From: Hansfordia pulvinata
Taxonomy: Eukaryota > Ascomycota > Sordariomycetes > Xylariales
Direction: 5' to 3'
Assembly: GCA_006538405.1 (NCBI GenBank)
Contig: BJKQ01000002.1
Coordinates: 1,302,001 to 1,366,000 of the forward strand
Length of the DNA stretch: 64,000 bases
Both the position numbers and the translations under genes were made by a program. Below are positions 1-10,803 of the stretch, one piece after another. Position 1 is the first letter of the stretch. Every line of letters starts with the position of its first letter. The notes below the pieces were generated by a model. It ran no database searches. It was not told where the DNA came from and saw nothing but the letters and a program-made list of their open reading frames with translations.

Positions 1-686
1 CAATGAAATATTTCGTGTCCTTGATGACAAGCTTGACTTTCCCATAACTAGAGGCGCAACTGCGAATGAATGAGGAGATGGATTCGGGCAGTGGCGTCTT
101 CGAGAAGCGTTCCAGAGTGTTGACAATATCCTGGGGCTGCAGGCCGACGGAGACGGCCGCATACAGACTGTGCGTGGTGAGGGAGTACTCGTGCAGGAAC
201 GTTGGGCGGGATAGTGGCTCGGCTACTGTTATGAGGAAGTCCTTTGCCTGGTCGGCGAGGGGGCTGAAGTTTTCGAGGATAATGCGCCCGCGCTGGGGGT
301 CGATCCATATCGGTCGGCTCTTGTAGTCGGGCTTGAGGGGGAGGTAGGAGAAGTCACGCTTGCCATCGCCAAAGTAACGAGAGGCACTGTCGACGGGACC
401 ACGGATGTGTTTGTCCTGGTAGGCGGCGAGGGTGAAGCGGTCGACGGCCTTCTGGATCTCTTCCTCGTTCTCGGGGGGCTCGGCGGCGGGTGCAGCAGAG
501 GAGGCTGCGTCGTCTTCGCTGTCGAGATCGCGGGGGGTGCCAGGGCCGGGAGTCGAGGTTGCGGATGCCCTGCCGGACTTGGAAGCGCCGACTACGGCTG
601 CTGCGTGGGCGTCAGCATTGACCGGCGGTGCGTCGCGATGCATGGGAGGTCAACTTACGTGCCGCCGCCTTTCTCTTGGGCCCCAT
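1..686 (-). CDS. SSL2: DNA repair/TFIIH helicase Ssl2 (XPB/Rad25), N-terminal part
   Basis: This is the 5' end of the gene for the XPB-family 3'-5' DNA translocase of TFIIH, which opens promoters and acts in nucleotide excision repair in the nucleus. Exon 1 is 659-686 (MGPKRKAAA), a 58-bp intron spans 601-658 (GTAAGT donor, CAG acceptor, GCTGAC branch), and exon 2 runs from 600 off the left edge. The translation has an acidic, Ser/Ala/Pro-rich linker and then the conserved N-terminal XPB block containing YFGDGKRDFSYLPLKPDY, RPIWIDPQRGRIILENFSP and EPLSRPTFLHEYSLTTHSLY. The helicase motifs lie outside the window. The start is the only ATG that places the basic N-terminus upstream of the intron. 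The gene is divergent from the SRA-domain gene. The family call is firm; only about 209 codons are visible. Confidence 0.93.
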
Positions 687-2391
687 GACTGTGCGAAGCT
701 CGCCGGAGCGGCGCCTGTCCTACCACCGGCGCCCTTCAGAAGCCGTCCCCTGTCCGCGTGCAAGCTCGGACTGTGCGGCGAGGCGTAGTGACGAGTGTGG
801 GTTGATGCGGTGCGGTCGTGGTGGTCGGGGGAGACAGCTGAAGCGGTGGTGATGGGAAGCTGAGGCAGAGGCGACAATGGGCTGGACGGTGCCGCAGGTA
901 ACCTTTTCTGCGCAAGCCGGGACTCGCTGACTAAAGAGCGGTAGGCTGGTCGGTATAGGTACCATCTACCTCGATCAGGAGTCCTACAAGTCGGGGTTCA
1001 GTCGGGTGTCGGCGATGTCCGCTTGGATGAGTCAAGCTGGGACTTGGATGCGACGTTGGCAGCCTGGGCGACGCTGATGACGGCAGGAGCGTCGACGTTT
1101 ATCCAATGACTTGGCAGGCAAGCACGGCAGGTCCCAGGCGGCGGAGCCGGGCTCGGGCTGTCGGCCAATCGGGCGGCTTCCATCGGCCTCTGAGGCTGCG
1201 CTGGGTGCGAGCACTCGCAACTCCGGGGCTGTTTACCTGCCTAGCAGAGGCTTCTTCAGCAGCCCTCTCCAGAAGCTTTACGGCTGCACACCACCGCAGC
1301 AGCTCCTGGAACCAGGCACGCCAGGGCAACGGCCTACCTTCAATCCAGAGTGGAGTGCAGTTGGAAGTTACCTCATACGAGTACACGTACTTGCCGATAA
1401 TGGGTGGCAACTGCCAATTCAATTCTCTAGAAACTTTTCTGGCATATGCATGAATAACCCAGAATTATTGTTGATTGCTAAATGATCAGGCACTGCTGGC
1501 TCTGTCGAAATGCCCCCTTATTTCTGAAGACACAACGTGAGGTGAACAGGTACGGTAATGTAGGTGTCGGAATTATCTGACCGAACTCTGAGGGTTCATC
1601 AATCTCAGCAGCACATCAAACCCGTCAGATCCATAGAAGAATCGATTGCACAGGTTTCTCGCATCCAGCGCATTACGTTTGCCTACATATAGGCAGGAAC
1701 CATACGTGTTTATCTCGAGGCTCCCAAGAAGCTACTGGTCTCCTGCGTTGCCATGAGCTTTCTAATGCGCAGAGAGTCATGCAATTACCCCTCTGACCAG
1801 CGTCGCCTTCCACGCCCGGGGTAATGAAGCATGTCTGATGCCAAACTTCCTGCACGATTGTATCCAAAATACCGACAAAAACGTCAAGATTGTCGACTTA
1901 GCACAGCGTCAAGCGCGGGCCGGCTGTCAAAATCACTAGGGTCCCTGCGTCCTGCTGCCAGTTTATTATGTAGAGCACACATGCAGAAGGTCTCTTCTGA
2001 TGTTTCCCCGTGACACTGTGCCACCATCTTTCGTTTTGTATCCTTACCTTAGGTATTGCTCCGTCACTCGTCGACGACCCTTTGGCGAGGTTGTACCGCT
2101 CACTGCCATCAAAGCTTACAGCAAGAATCTCGTTCCGTCACTGGAAATACCACAGACGACGCACCGACGGAGTCGACAGGGGGGCAAATGCAAGCACGCC
2201 GGCGGTGATCCTATGGAAGCAGGAGCTTCGACGACGCTGACAGGGTCATCAGGCCCTGGACCCAGCAGCGAGGCTTGCCGGGCTTGACGGGAAGTGTTGG
2301 AGCAGCACCCACCAGCTCAACCCCTTTCTTAGAGTGTCATCATCAAGGGCGAGACTGGTCTGGAAGACGACCACCGACAGCCCCGAGATCA
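687..2391. other. Intergenic: divergent region between SSL2 and the SRA gene
   Basis: About 1.7 kb without a gene I can support. Open frames here are short and show no family resemblance. Part of the 5' leader, or an unseen first exon of the SRA gene, may lie between about 2000 and 2391. Confidence 0.5.
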
Positions 2392-3669
2392 ATGCAGTCA
2401 AGCGGGTCAAGGGTTTCGTCAAGGTCGAGTGGCGCGGTCTGGGACCAGATGGTCCTTCTCGAGCTATCCGACGCGGTGCGAGCGTCTCTGCAGCACCAGA
2501 GGAGACTCAGCAAGCACCGTAACGCGCTGCAAGATTTCCTCGAGGCGGCGCTGGACGACGAGAAGGGTCGCGAGCCGGCGATGGCGATCGAGGTCGTCGA
2601 ACACGCACGACTAGACAAGATGCTCGCGGAGCTGGTCAGCACCGCCGAATCGGCCAGGCGGTCCGACCCCGCTTCCGACATCTCGCTGGAATCGATGGTG
2701 GACATGTCCAAAGCCAAAGGCCTGCGCAAGCTCTGGCGGCGCCGGTTCCGGGAGAAGTACTTCATGATGGACCAGCACCGCTGCGCCGTCCTGGTCAAGG
2801 GCAGCCAACTGAAAGACGTGTCATTCAACAGCGCACTGACGTACGACCTGGGGAAGTGGCAGCCGAAATGCGAGCCCATCTCGGAACTCGAGGGGAACCT
2901 CCAGTTCGAAGCAGGCAAGTAGGTACACGACCGGGCTCCCCGTTGTGAACATGGAGCAGCGGCCCGCGTGACCCGAGCTGACTTGGCCGTTGCCTGCCAG
3001 CTAGTGGTTGGATGTCGCATGCGCCGAGAGGGACCGCGTGGTGAGCAGCACGCGGGAGGCACCCACCATTGGTCGGTACGGCATCACGGCTCTGCCTCTG
3101 CTCACGGGCGAGGAAGAGATGGTCACCGCATCCACGTTCAGATACATCCGCGAAGGCAAGTCGTCGGAGATGCACACGGCGTTGATATCCCAGGTCGGCC
3201 GCAAGGTCCGCATCTTGCGAGGTTACAGGCTGAAGAGCATTGTTGCTCCGCAGGCCGGGGTCAGATATGACGGGTTGTAGGTCACCCAAACAGACGGTTC
3301 CGCAGGCTGCAGGCCGCAGCGAGACGAGGCGAGCTACCAAGCTGACAGGCGTGTGCCAGGTTCACGATCAAGCAATACGGCATGAAATCCAATGCGGACA
3401 CTGGAGTCTACCGAGTGACGCTACTCTTGGAGAGGGTGCCGAACCAGAAGTCGATGGGGGAGATCCGGCACATCCCGCGGCCGTCGCAGGTGGACGACTG
3501 GATCCTATACGAGAAACTCAAGGGCGACAGAACCAAGCTGCTGCAGGGCGAGACGAGCTACCTCGAGTGGAAGTTGCAGCGACAGGAGGAGAAGCTCGAC
3601 AGGGAGGACTGGCAGCGATCGAGGCTGTTCCGGGCGTCGTTTTCCTGGACTAGGGAGGAGGGAACGTGA
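2392..3669 (+). CDS. SRA-YDG domain protein (splice junction 1 unresolved)
   Basis: The C-terminal half looks like an SRA/YDG domain, the fold that reads methylated or hemimethylated cytosine in UHRF1/SUVH proteins. The core includes IGRYGITALPLLTGEEE, RKVRILRGYRLKSIVAPQ and the signature VRYDGLFTI across an intron, then VYRVTLLLERV. The N-terminal part (from about residue 20) is predicted helical and charged with no family I recognise. Exons are about 2392-2918, about 3005-3276 and 3360-3669. The second intron, 3277-3359, is clear (GTAGGT...CCAG, CTGAC branch). The first is not: the best GT-AG pair, 2919-3000, places an in-frame TAG at 3002-3004. A GC donor (GCAAGT, 2915), acceptors at 3030/3045/3048, or an indel error could rescue it; otherwise it is a pseudogene. 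The start at 2392 is the first in-frame ATG of exon 1, and an upstream exon is possible. Confidence 0.65.
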
Positions 3670-3873
3670 GGGTCGTCAGGGGTTTACGGGCTACTAGCTG
3701 TCGAACCATCTTCACCCTAAAGCATGCATTATAGTCTACCCCTACGAATGGACCAGAGTCACCTTCACTCCATCGGCTACGCATTGTGAACAACAAGAAA
3801 TGCTTGCGATGCGCGGGCGGCTTTGGGGGGCAAAAAAAGTTTCGCAGGACCTGTGATTGAGACAAAAACATTG

Positions 3874-3962
3874 TACTAGTGCCGCGGATCGAACGCGGAA
3901 CCTTCTCGGATCATTGAACACTTCATGTGAACGAGAAATCATAACCATTAGACCACACCAGC
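3874..3962 (-). tRNA. tRNA-Val (anticodon CAC) with intron
   Basis: On the minus strand the acceptor arm GCTGGTG pairs with CACTAGT (two G-U pairs), A is the discriminator, box A reads TGGTCTAATGG, the anticodon stem is TCTCG/CGAGA, the loop begins TTCACA, the variable loop is 5 nt, and the T arm is CCGCG-TTCGATC-CGCGG. This gives anticodon CAC with an intron of about 17 nt after position 37. A run of five T on the transcribed strand (3864-3868) just downstream fits a Pol III terminator. The D-arm sequence also resembles valine tRNAs. It lies 3' of the SRA gene, on the opposite strand. Confidence 0.85.
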
Positions 3963-5420
3963 TTCTTTCAATTGCTTATGGGAAGATGTTCCGTAACATG
4001 ATATATGACCATGCGTTGGACTCACATGAATCTGGCATCTATCTTCCATGGATCTATTGGCAAATTCGGGAACGGCAATTAGTAGGTCGATCTCGGTAAA
4101 CGCAATTGAGTGGATGTTTTTTTCGGCCGACATATGACTCTGGATGGCGCGAACTCGGCGGCCTCTGTACCTACCTACGTGAGGCCACCAGAGAAGGGAC
4201 TATTAAGGCACATGGCGTCGCGATATTGAGAGGACCGACGGCGATGCCGAGAGGGAGATGTGGCGGTGCAGCGGACATGATTCCAATGCCTGTAGTGTTG
4301 ATGTTGATGGATATATGGCTCAACAAATCCGGAGGAAAAAGGACCCGCAAGCCACACTGACATCGCACAGCCACACTCTGCAATGGGATTTTGGGCACGG
4401 GGTCAACTTTTGGAGCAGGTCCAGGCGAGATTCTTGGTATCGGGAAACGAGGGGTGGGATCGAACCCGGCGGCCGGCGGTCGAGGCACGCGTTGGGAGGC
4501 CTGGGAGGCGCTGTGCATTCCGAGGTACTGAGTACTCGACGGTCAGGCGTTGCCTGGGTTTTGGTACACCTACAGCCGCATCTGAAATGTACCCAAAACT
4601 TACCACAGCTACCTGTTAGCTCGGTGGAAACGAGCCTCCAAGTGGAGGTTCACGTCTTTCTGGACGCGCATAGCGCCGCGAGTGGACGTGGCGGGCCCTG
4701 GCTTGACATCATCTTCCCTGATTGCGAGCTACGAGTGTGAGCTGTCAAAGCATGGATGAGAAACAGGTCTGGGCCGCGAGCCAGCCAGGCCAACCAGCGG
4801 CGAGAATCCGGACGCCCGCCGAAAAGCACAGCAGATCACCCGCGACTCGCTGGATCGTCATCGAGAGCCCCCGGCGGGAGCGCATTGGCTTCCCACCCCG
4901 TTGTTGGGTTTCTCCATGGACTCAACCGATTGATTGATAAAAGCACCGACCGACCTGCTGCCTGCAAGCACGCGTAGCTGCTTCCTGGTCTGCCAAACCT
5001 TGCGACTCTCCAACTACACCCAAGGCAGCAAGCACGGTAACGCCTTTCGTTCCCAGTCTGCCTCGTCCATCGTGTCCTCTGTCGACCCCCATTGGAAGCC
5101 GCCGGCGCACACGTCACGGCTCGCAATCTTGGACCGATTGGGCTTCCGACTGGCGCATTGAGCCCTATGCCGTCTCCTTCCCCGCCCTCCCTCCTACGCG
5201 TATTCTTTTGAAACACCGACCCTGCCAGCATCCGCCATCTCCTGGCTCCGGCGCTGCGCTGTCGAGAGTAATAAAGTACAAGTACCTCCCTTAGGCAAAG
5301 GGTCTGCTCGCACCGCCGCTCTCGCCCTCTGTCTGCCTTCTCTCCTTCGGCCAGGCTTGCCACCAGTGCGACATACTACAGCTCCTCGCCCTGCCCACTC
5401 GCCCATACCCAAATCCAACC
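3963..5420. other. Intergenic: upstream of DUF4112 gene and tRNA
   Basis: About 1.5 kb. The last 250 bases before 5421 are pyrimidine-rich, as in fungal leaders. No other gene is supported. Confidence 0.5.
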
Positions 5421-6428
5421 ATGGGGCAATTCATCGCGAAGAAGCTCTTCAAGGAGTATCTGGACAACAAGTTCGGCACCGAAGTGCGTCCCTCCCCGAG
5501 CGCGCCCCGCTGCGCTCCGTTCGAGGCAATCCGCCCACAACGAACGCCATTGCTAACCCGCTGCAGGACCCCGTCTTCGAGGAGGTGCCGGCTACACGCC
5601 TCGACGGCACCCCGACTGGCAAGACCCGGCGTGTTCGAAGGGCTCTGCCGCCTGGCCTCTCGGAGAACGACGCCAAGGTCTTGACCAAGGTCAAGCGACG
5701 GGCCTACAGGCTCGACTCGGGCCTCTTTGACTTCTGCGGAATTCGCGTTGGCTGGGATGGCCTCATCGGCCTGGTTCCCTTGTGAGTACCGCGTCCGCTG
5801 TCGCGTCCCTGAGCAGGTATCGCGTCCCAAGTCGCAAGGCTCTACGCGATGGCTCCGTTACCGTGCGCGCGCTGACGAGTGTGTGCTTTTTGACAGTGTG
5901 GGCGATGCAATAGGCTTCTTCCTCTCCCTCATGGTGATCCATGCTGCCCAGGGAATCGACGGCGGTTTGCCCACGTTTCTCAAAGCCCGCATGCTGATCC
6001 TGGCTGCGGTCGATGCCGGCATTGGCGCGGTGCCGTTTCTTGGTGACTTTGCCGATACCATCTTCAAGGCCAACAACCGCAACGCTGTCCTGCTGGAGAA
6101 CCACCTGCGCGAGCAGGGGAAGAAGAACCTCAAGAGGAAGGGGCAGCCGGTGCCCGACGAAGACCCCAGCGATCCGCTGGCATACGACCGCGAGCGCCGC
6201 AAGCGCCGGCACCGATCCGATCACACGTCGGAGCAGCCCGGCCGCCATGAGGACATGTCGGATGATTCAGGACCCACTCGCCCCGCCGACGCAAGGCTGC
6301 GCGACGAAGACAGGCCGCGTAGGAGCTTCTTTGGTTACGGCAAATATGGCAGCAAGCGCAGTCGCCCAGCTGATGTTGAGATGGGGCACAGCAATGCACC
6401 TTCGAGAAACTCGAGCCGGCGTGCTTGA
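5421..6428 (+). CDS. DUF4112 domain protein
   Basis: Three exons, 5421-5483, 5567-5781 and 5897-6428, give 269 residues. Introns 5484-5566 (GCTAAC branch) and 5782-5896 (GTGAGT donor) keep frame exactly. The conserved DUF4112 region spans about residues 60-150: RLDSGLFDFCGIRVGWDGL, then LVPFVGDAIGFFLSL and the block AVPFLGDFADTIFKANNRN. Two hydrophobic stretches (LIGLVPF...FLSLMVIHAA and LILAAVDAGIGAVPFLG) suggest membrane association. The C-terminal 100 residues are charged, low complexity and rich in Arg, Asp and Ser. The function is unknown; fungal members are often labelled PH-domain proteins without biochemical support. The start ATG follows a pyrimidine-rich leader and begins MGQFIAKKLFKEYLDNKFG, the usual N-terminus for fungal members. 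Confidence 0.9.
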
Positions 6429-9300
6429 TGCTCTTTTGCGCGCCGAGCAGCGGTGACCAGTTGCGGCGTTAGTTGTGGAGGAGGCTGTGAGACTGAAGGA
6501 TGCTGAATGGGGAGTTGGCTGTCTTGTGGCTGCTGTTATACCGTATTTTCCACTGGCCTAAATTTCGCTTCCAGGGCACGGCTACGCCTTCATTCGTACG
6601 CTTCTGGACGCGATGACGGACCCGGGCCCTTTCCTACCCTGTTTTCTCGCTTACCATACGATGAAATGATACCATAGACGTACGACAGGATTTTCAAGTA
6701 GCAATGCGAATCCACCGAATACCCCTCAACTCACCGGTTCAGATCTTCCGATCTGTGCATACCGTCTGTGGCTGAATCAAGTCGCAATGTCTGGGCTCAG
6801 CTATCCCTTGGACATGTCTCTTCCCTTCGCGAGGCGAGGAATGTGTAAGGTCGATACCATCTGCGTGGCGAGTACCCCGCAAATCCACCCTCTGTAAGCA
6901 CAGTATGACCCAGGTAGACAGGTCTTAAACGAGCAATCTCAGGCGAGAGTAAGTATATCTGAATATCTCATCGCCAGGGACACGAGTCGACTTGCTTGGA
7001 CAGCTCATCGAGATGGCTCGAATTGCAGTGCCGGGTCTTGTGCTATGAAGGATGTGCCCAGGATGGGCTGTGGAACGGTCGAGAGTGCGGGGAACAAGAC
7101 GCAAGATGCGAGATGTGAGATGCGAGATGACGAGCGTCCTGTGGCGCGCGAACCCTGGGTGCGCGGTGCCTGGGTAACGCGATCCGTAGAGGGGCCCGTG
7201 GGGCCCTTGGGACAGGATCCGAAATGGACCCGCGTGGGCATTGACGACGCTCGGGTTTCTGACCGACGCTGGACGAGCCTCTCGCAGCATCGACTTTGAC
7301 TGATCTGGGTCCTCTGGTGGGACAAGCAACCGCACGTGCGCAGGAGAGCTCGGATGGCTGCGCGAGTGCGGCTGCGATACGAGGAGGCCAGCGGCTGATG
7401 GGGATGGGGATTAGAGGGGGCTGGTGGCTGGTGGCGAGGCCCTGGCACGCCTGGCAAACGAAGGCAAAGACCGAGAGCGGAGAGGGAACGGGATGCAAGG
7501 GCTCAGACCCGGCAGGCGGGCTGGAATGGGATGCCGAGACCCATGCGATGCGTGATGGTAGTGTGTGGAAATGAAGGGGGGAAGATCTGATAACCCAATT
7601 ATCAGATCATTATCTATTTGATCTAACGTTGCGGAGAGCCGACACGCGTAACAACTGGGGCCAGTCAGCCATGGAGACCCGCGACGCGTGCCTCTTTTCT
7701 TCTGCAGGGACAATCTTCTATTCGTATCCAAGGTACTTGCCGCCCGGTCCATGCGGAGACAGCCCTGGTGCGAGGGATCTGTCCCACATGCTGTGTTGCG
7801 AAGCCTGGGCTGTGAGTCACGGGCCTGGATCAATATTATTGCCTAGGAGACCACCCACATACCGGGCCGAGTTCGTGATGGGTGTCTGACTGGGCAGTCT
7901 TCATGCTGGGGCAGACGCTGCTGCGTACGGGTACGGGGCATCCAAGGAAGAGGCATTGACGGGAAAATACTCGTACACTCGGACGGATCCATTACTCGCC
8001 GCAAAGACGAGCTGAGCGCCTCCTCGCTGCTGTCCACGTCTGCCTGGTTTTGGTCCATCCCGTGCACGAGTACCCGTAGCTCGGATGATGAGATGACCTC
8101 GCTGAAACAGTCCACAAACAAGAAAGGCGCAATAGTGCGGAATCCCATTGCTCGCGAGTACCGCAGTCCAACCTAATCAAGGGGCGGGACCTCCAAGGCC
8201 GTAAAGTGGCGTGAGCTGGCACTGGGCGGGCCGCGACTGCCTTCCAGCTGCTCCGAGACGCGTCGAGACGCGTCGGCGGGCGGCGGGCGGCGGGGCGTTG
8301 GTTGGCGGTGGTCCGGCAAGGCCCGAGCTCCAAGCTTCCCAATAGGTACAGTACTTGTACTCATACAGGGCGGATCTAACTTGAAGAAGGGCGTGCAAGT
8401 AGTGCGGTACTCGCATGGATATGGTTGACGAGGGTTCTTGCCTGCCCTCATCGCGCAATTGGGCCCAGTAGCCGCCGGGCACACGCGTGCGAGCAGGATC
8501 GCCCGCTCATTACTCGTGGCTCCTTGGGAGCTGTCGGGCTCGGCGGGCTGGTCAACGAAAAAAAAGCTGGTGGCCGGGGCGGGGCTATCTCATCATAGAC
8601 TGGTGACTGGGGAGCGAGGCCCCGTCGCAGTGGAGGCGCCTCGAGGCTACGAGCGAACCGCGGACGAGTACGGGTACCTGGTAAGGTACTCGCATCTACC
8701 AGCCTCTAGAGGCGTTACGCGGTAACGGGCTGGTGGCAGGACGCGACGCCCTGCCCAGATGGGCTCGGGCGGCCTGCTCGCACTAAGCGGGCGGCTGGTT
8801 GGCTGACCGTTGGCTGGGAGTCGGTGGGGGTGGCAGCCAGCGCTCAGTGCGGCAAGACAAGGGCCTAGGTGCCTACACCTGTGGGTGCGTTCCGGGGCAC
8901 GGAGTACCTGCAGGGCTGTACGGTGCGTATCCGAGACACGCACGCGTACGAGTATGCCGGCGGTGGGTCCTCCCCGCCCATCTACGGATGTACAGCGGCA
9001 GGAAAGTACCGTGTAAAGTACTTGCCCAACCTGCTCGCGTCTTCTAGCGCGTCGACAGGGATCCAAGTCGCGTCTCGGTTGGGTAGGGAACGTGACCAGC
9101 TCACATCCACTTAAAAAGCCGCCGCCGTCGTCGTTCTATGCCACAAACCTTTTCGTCCACTCTCACCACCACCATCACAAACATCCAATCCCCCTCGACT
9201 TCTACACGAGAGAGACGGACAACTTGCCGCCACGGTGACCATTCTTCAGCACCTCAACTCTCTTCGTTCTTGCTCCTTACCACACCCCCTCACATTCACA
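6429..9300. other. Intergenic: long RNR2 upstream region
   Basis: About 2.9 kb. It contains six ACGCGT (MluI cell-cycle box) sites, at 7644, 7684, 8258, 8268, 8483 and 8942, many GTACTCG/GGTACC-type short motifs, a TTAAAAAG TATA-like site near 9112, and a CT/CA-rich leader from about 9130. No protein gene is supported. Confidence 0.55.
8258..8273. promoter_or_regulatory. Paired MluI cell-cycle boxes upstream of RNR2
   Basis: Two ACGCGT hexamers (8258-8263 and 8268-8273) sit exactly 10 bp apart. ACGCGT is the known binding site of MBF/DSC1, which drives G1/S genes including ribonucleotide reductase in yeasts. Use here is inferred from the neighbouring gene. Confidence 0.5.
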
Positions 9301-10803
9301 ATGGCTTCCACCGACATCACGCCGTCCAAGAAGGTATGTGTTACCCGTGTGACGTCTTCGACTCCTTCCGTGCCACGACACCAAAGCTGACTGTCATGTC
9401 TTCCAGGCCGCCGCCGGCATTGAGTCCATGAAGATGGAGTCCCCTGTCAAGAAGCTCGACTTCGCTGCTGGGAAGGAGAACCTCTCTGTCGAGAACTCGG
9501 TTGCCGAGCTCGCCTCTGAGATCGAGTCCAACAAGCCCACAGAAAAGAAGTCCGAGGAAGCTCTCCCCGTGATCGTTGCTCCCGGCATCAAGCCTGAGGA
9601 GGCCGATGAGCCTCTGCTCCAGGAAAATCCTCAGCGATTTGTCCTCTTCCCCATCAAGTACCACGAGGTTAGTTTCTTCCCAAACATCTCCGCGTCACGA
9701 ACCCTGCAACGCGTGGGAACGCGTAAAGTGGACCCACATCGCGAAACCTCCGCACTCTGGCGGTCCACCCACCACAGCCGTCACACATCCCCCCGCGATC
9801 TCTACTGGTACAATGTGCTGACTCTTATCTATTCCAGATCTGGCAAATGTACAAGAAGGCCGAGGCCTCTTTCTGGACCGCCGAGGAGATTGACCTGTCC
9901 AAGGATCTCCACGACTGGAACAACAAGATCAACGAGGATGAGAAGTACTTCATCTCGCACATCCTGGCCTTCTTTGCCGCCTCTGACGGCATTGTCAACG
10001 AGAACCTGGTCGAGCGCTTCAGCGGGGAGGTCCAGATCCCCGAGGCCCGCTGCTTCTACGGCTTCCAGATCATGATGGAGAACATCCACTCCGAGACGTA
10101 CTCTCTGCTCATTGACACCTACGTCAAGGAGCCCGCCCAGCGCACCTACCTCTTCAACGCCATTGACACCATCCCTGCCATCCGCAAGAAGGCCGACTGG
10201 GCCCTGCGCTGGATCACCGACAAGGACTCCACCTTCGCTCAGCGCCTGATTGCCTTTGCTGCCGTCGAGGGCATCTTCTTCAGCGGTGCTTTCGCTTCCA
10301 TCTTCTGGCTGAAGAAGCGTGGTCTGATGCCTGGTCTGACCTTCTCCAACGAGCTCATCTCTCGTGACGAAGGCCTCCACACCGACTTCGCCTGCCTGCT
10401 GTTCTCTCACCTGAAGAATCGTCCCGGCAAGGACGTCGTCCAGAAGGTCATCACCGACGCTGTTGAGATCGAGCAGGAGTTCCTTACCGAGGCTCTACCT
10501 TGCGCTCTGCTCGGCATGAACGCCAACCTGATGAAGCAGTACATCGAGTTCGTGGCCGACCGTCTGCTGGTTGCTCTGGGCAACGAGAAGGTGTACAAGT
10601 CGACCAACCCCTTCGACTTCATGGAGAACATCTCCCTGGGTGGCAAGACCAACTTCTTCGAGAAGCGCGTCGGCGAGTACCAGAAGGCCGGTGTCATGGC
10701 CAGCACCAAGAAGCCCGCTAACGACGAGGCTGGTGCTGAAGGTGCTGAGGAGCCCGCAACCAACGAGAACGGTGGCGACTTCTCCTTCGACGATGACTTC
10801 TAA
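9301..10803 (+). CDS. RNR2: Ribonucleotide reductase small subunit (R2)
   Basis: The R2 subunit holds the di-iron/tyrosyl-radical cofactor that activates the large subunit to make deoxyribonucleotides. Exons 9301-9333, 9407-9667 and 9838-10803 give 419 residues. Introns are 9334-9406 and 9668-9837. Visible iron ligands are Asp148 ([10 protein letters not shown]), Glu179 and His182 ([10 protein letters not shown]), Glu242 (AAVEGIFF), and Glu276 and His279 (RDEGLH). The radical tyrosine is Tyr186. The C-terminus DFSFDDDF is the tail that docks to the large subunit. The N-terminal 75 residues are the usual variable eukaryotic R2 tail. Length and motifs are complete, with no frame problem. Intron 2 carries two ACGCGT sites, and others lie upstream, which fits S-phase control. 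Confidence 0.98.
9709..9724. promoter_or_regulatory. Paired MluI boxes inside RNR2 intron 2
   Basis: ACGCGT occurs at 9709-9714 and 9719-9724, with the same 10-bp spacing as the upstream pair at 8258/8268. The site is in the largest intron of a gene whose orthologues are MBF targets. That it works as an intronic enhancer is inference. Confidence 0.45.

Noticed and set aside
4440..4475. GGGTTCGATCCC-like string on the minus strand
   Set aside because: Only three stem pairs and no acceptor or anticodon arm.
4836..5363. 175-codon minus-strand frame upstream of the DUF4112 gene
   Set aside because: It overlaps the pyrimidine-rich leader of that gene and is Arg-rich low complexity.
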